Assembly: GCA_018650745.1 (NCBI GenBank)
Contig: JABIFK010000883.1
Coordinates: 1 to 6,739, forward strand
Length of the DNA stretch: 6,739 nt
Source: Candidatus Latescibacterota bacterium
Lineage (GTDB): Bacteria; Latescibacterota; UBA2968
Reading direction: 5' to 3'
Part shown: piece by piece, positions 6,336-6,739 of the stretch
Layout of the letters: each line of letters begins with the position of its first letter
How positions within the stretch are numbered: position 1 is the first letter of the stretch
Notes under the pieces: generated by a model
Told to the model about the DNA's origin: nothing
Databases searched by the model: none
The model's input: the letters and a program-made list of their open reading frames with translations, nothing else
Made by a program: the position numbers and the translations under genes

Positions 6336-6375
6336 ACCGCGTCAAAACCTACAACGCGACCATTCACCTCCTCTC
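6336..6375 (-). promoter_or_regulatory. rplM initiation region: SD, mini-ORF and hairpin
   Basis: Reading 5' to 3' on the minus strand there is GAGAGGAGGTGA (6375-6364), an out-of-frame ATG-GTC-GCG-TTG-TAG (6363-6349), and a hairpin. The hairpin pairs TCGCGTTG (6359-6352) with TGACGCGG (6344-6337) across the loop TAGGTTT, with core CGCGT/ACGCG and three G-U pairs. TATTTCTT and the real ATG (6328) follow. Folding would bring the SD to within about a dozen unpaired bases of the ATG. Either a structured bypass, or translation of the four-codon ORF followed by reinitiation, could load ribosomes on rplM. Either would offer a point for feedback control. Confidence 0.6.
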
Positions 6376-6407
6376 CAAACTGAAATTGATTTTAGCGTAA
6401 GCCTTTT

Positions 6408-6436
6408 AAAGTATAGAAAGATAGGTTTTTTGTCAA
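6408..6436 (-). promoter_or_regulatory. sigma70-type promoter of the rplM operon
   Basis: A perfect TTGACA (6436-6431 on the minus strand), a 17-base spacer and TACTTT (6413-6408) are present. TATACT (6415-6410) overlaps it and gives a 15-base spacer. Transcription would start near 6401, about 73 bases before the rplM ATG. It lies directly downstream of the terminator at 6463-6515 and so opens a new transcription unit. Confidence 0.8.
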
Positions 6437-6462
6437 GCGGGAACCTTTCGTGCTTGTACAAT

Positions 6463-6515
6463 AAAAACGCGCCGCACGACGGGACACCCAAATAGGTGCA
6501 TCTTCGTGCGACGCA
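6463..6515 (-). terminator. intrinsic terminator of the upstream RNA unit
   Basis: On the minus strand GCGTCGCACGA (6514-6504) pairs with TCGTGCGGCGC (6479-6469) over 11 base pairs (one G-U), extendable by a G-U at 6515/6468. The 24-base loop holds a smaller CACC/GGTG helix. TTTTTATTG follows (6467 onward). This is a strong Rho-independent terminator that ends 27 bases before the rplM -35 box. Confidence 0.85.
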
Positions 6516-6648
6516 AGATATTACAGCAGTTTTCACCTCACGACTCTCAAGAGTCATCAAATCGGTGAATAACGGCCGTTCGGTCACTGCCTTAGATTGC
6601 CAGGTGCGCTACCATTCGAGATGTTCATCCCGCTCCTGGCAGGCGCAC

Positions 6649-6684
6649 CTAACGACAGCCACCTCCACTAGTCTTTATTATCAT
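6649..6684 (-). CDS. putative 11-residue leader peptide MIIKTSGGGCR
   Basis: ATG 6684 is preceded at five bases by a perfect AAGGAGGTG (6698-6690), the best-spaced SD in the window. The frame runs 11 codons, MIIKTSGGGCR, to TAG at 6651-6649. The stop codon overlaps the first bases of helix A (6650-6643), so a ribosome finishing or stalling on this ORF would cover that helix. The run Gly-Gly-Gly-Cys-Arg just before the stop is a plausible stall or sensing region, but this is inference. I do not recognise the peptide. Confidence 0.4.
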   Translation of the reverse strand: MIIKTSGGGCR

Positions 6685-6711
6685 CCGACCACCTCCTTTC
6701 TGTGTAACCCC

Positions 6712-6739
6712 AATATAGCGCAACAAAAGTCGAAAGTCA
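6712..6739 (-). promoter_or_regulatory. probable sigma70 promoter of the RNA unit, -35 cut by the window edge
   Basis: TGACT occupies the last five bases of the window on the minus strand (6739-6735). A 17-base spacer follows, then TATATT (6717-6712). If the next base outside is T, the -35 box is TTGACT, the same hexamer as in the dapL promoter. Transcription would begin near 6705, about 20 bases before the 11-codon ORF. Confidence 0.6.

Larger units (their letters stand above)
6463..6705 (-). ncRNA. candidate structured leader RNA or small RNA, family not recognised
   Basis: From the promoter at the window edge to the terminator, this predicted transcript of about 240 bases contains no long gene but dense pairing. 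Helix A pairs AGGTGCGC (6650-6643) with GCGCACCT (6609-6602). Inside it CTGCCA pairs with TGGTAG and a CGGGAT/ATCTCG hairpin carries a GAAC loop. A second domain is closed by GGCAGT/ACTGCT (6591-6586 with 6530-6525). It contains TTCACC/GGTGAA (6569-6564 with 6537-6532) capped by GACTC-TTGA-GAGTC (6555-6542), and a 10-base palindrome AACGGCCGTT (6580-6571). An 11-codon ORF with a perfect SD lies at its 5' end. I checked by eye for 6S, SRP, tmRNA, RNase P, T-box and common riboswitch signatures and found none convincing. It could be a peptide-controlled attenuator, an sRNA, or the leader of a gene lost by rearrangement. Confidence 0.5.

Noticed and set aside
6342..6587. 81-codon open frame on the minus strand
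   Set aside because: It runs through the terminator, the TTGACA promoter and the rplM SD, and has no SD or family resemblance.
6584..6628. Second small ORF (MNISNGSAPGNLRQ) with GGAG four bases before its ATG, inside the structured RNA
   Set aside because: The ATG is in the apical hairpin of helix A and the SD is paired in the predicted fold; not enough support to call it beyond noting it.
6463..6705. Identification of the structured region as RNase P RNA, 6S RNA, SRP RNA, tmRNA, a T-box or a common riboswitch
   Set aside because: The conserved cores I know (for example GAGGAAAGTCCGG of RNase P, GGAAGGAAGCAG of SRP, AGGGTGG-ACCGCG of T-box, the tmRNA T-arm) are absent.
6684..6710. Plus-strand sequence resembling the 16S rRNA 3' end (CACCTCCTTTCT)
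   Set aside because: It is the complement of a strong SD on the minus strand; no other 16S sequence is present.

Overview
All recognisable genes in this window lie on the minus strand, so gene order reads from the right end to the left. The organism looks like a bacterium of moderate-to-low GC with classical SD-led translation and sigma70-type promoters. Several features point to the FCB superphylum or a neighbouring candidate phylum such as Latescibacterota. These are an LL-diaminopimelate aminotransferase, a single-half (short) EF-Ts, an exported NHL propeller, and a large exported protein whose N-terminus resembles surface proteins I recall from FCB-type genomes. That placement is an inference from recall, not a search result.

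Layout, from right to left. (1) 6739-6463: a short independent-looking transcription unit. It has a promoter at the window edge, a perfect SD, an 11-codon ORF, a highly structured RNA with competing pairings, and a strong intrinsic terminator. I recognise no known RNA family. (2) 6436-3201: a translation gene cluster, rplM (L13) - rpsI (S9) - rpsB (S2) - tsf (EF-Ts) - frr (ribosome recycling factor). It is driven by a good TTGACA promoter and closed by an intrinsic terminator. pyrH, which commonly sits between tsf and frr, is absent, and a hairpin occupies that gap. (3) 3124-1761: dapL with its own promoter, followed by a perfect 11-bp hairpin. (4) 1745-677: an exported six-bladed NHL beta-propeller protein followed by a textbook terminator. 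(5) 633-1: the N-terminal 211 residues of a secreted or outer-membrane protein that continues beyond the left edge.

The genes cover ribosome assembly, elongation and recycling, then the diaminopimelate step shared by lysine and peptidoglycan synthesis, then two exported proteins. Several automatic start sites need moving inward: rplM to 6328, rpsI to a TTG at 5860, rpsB to 5350, frr to 3860 and the NHL gene to 1745.

The most interesting parts are regulatory. One is the attenuator-like RNA unit upstream of the ribosomal operon. The other is the rplM initiation region, where a strong SD is separated from the true ATG by a hairpin that also overlaps a four-codon mini-ORF. I saw no tRNA, rRNA, CRISPR, insertion sequence or attachment site.
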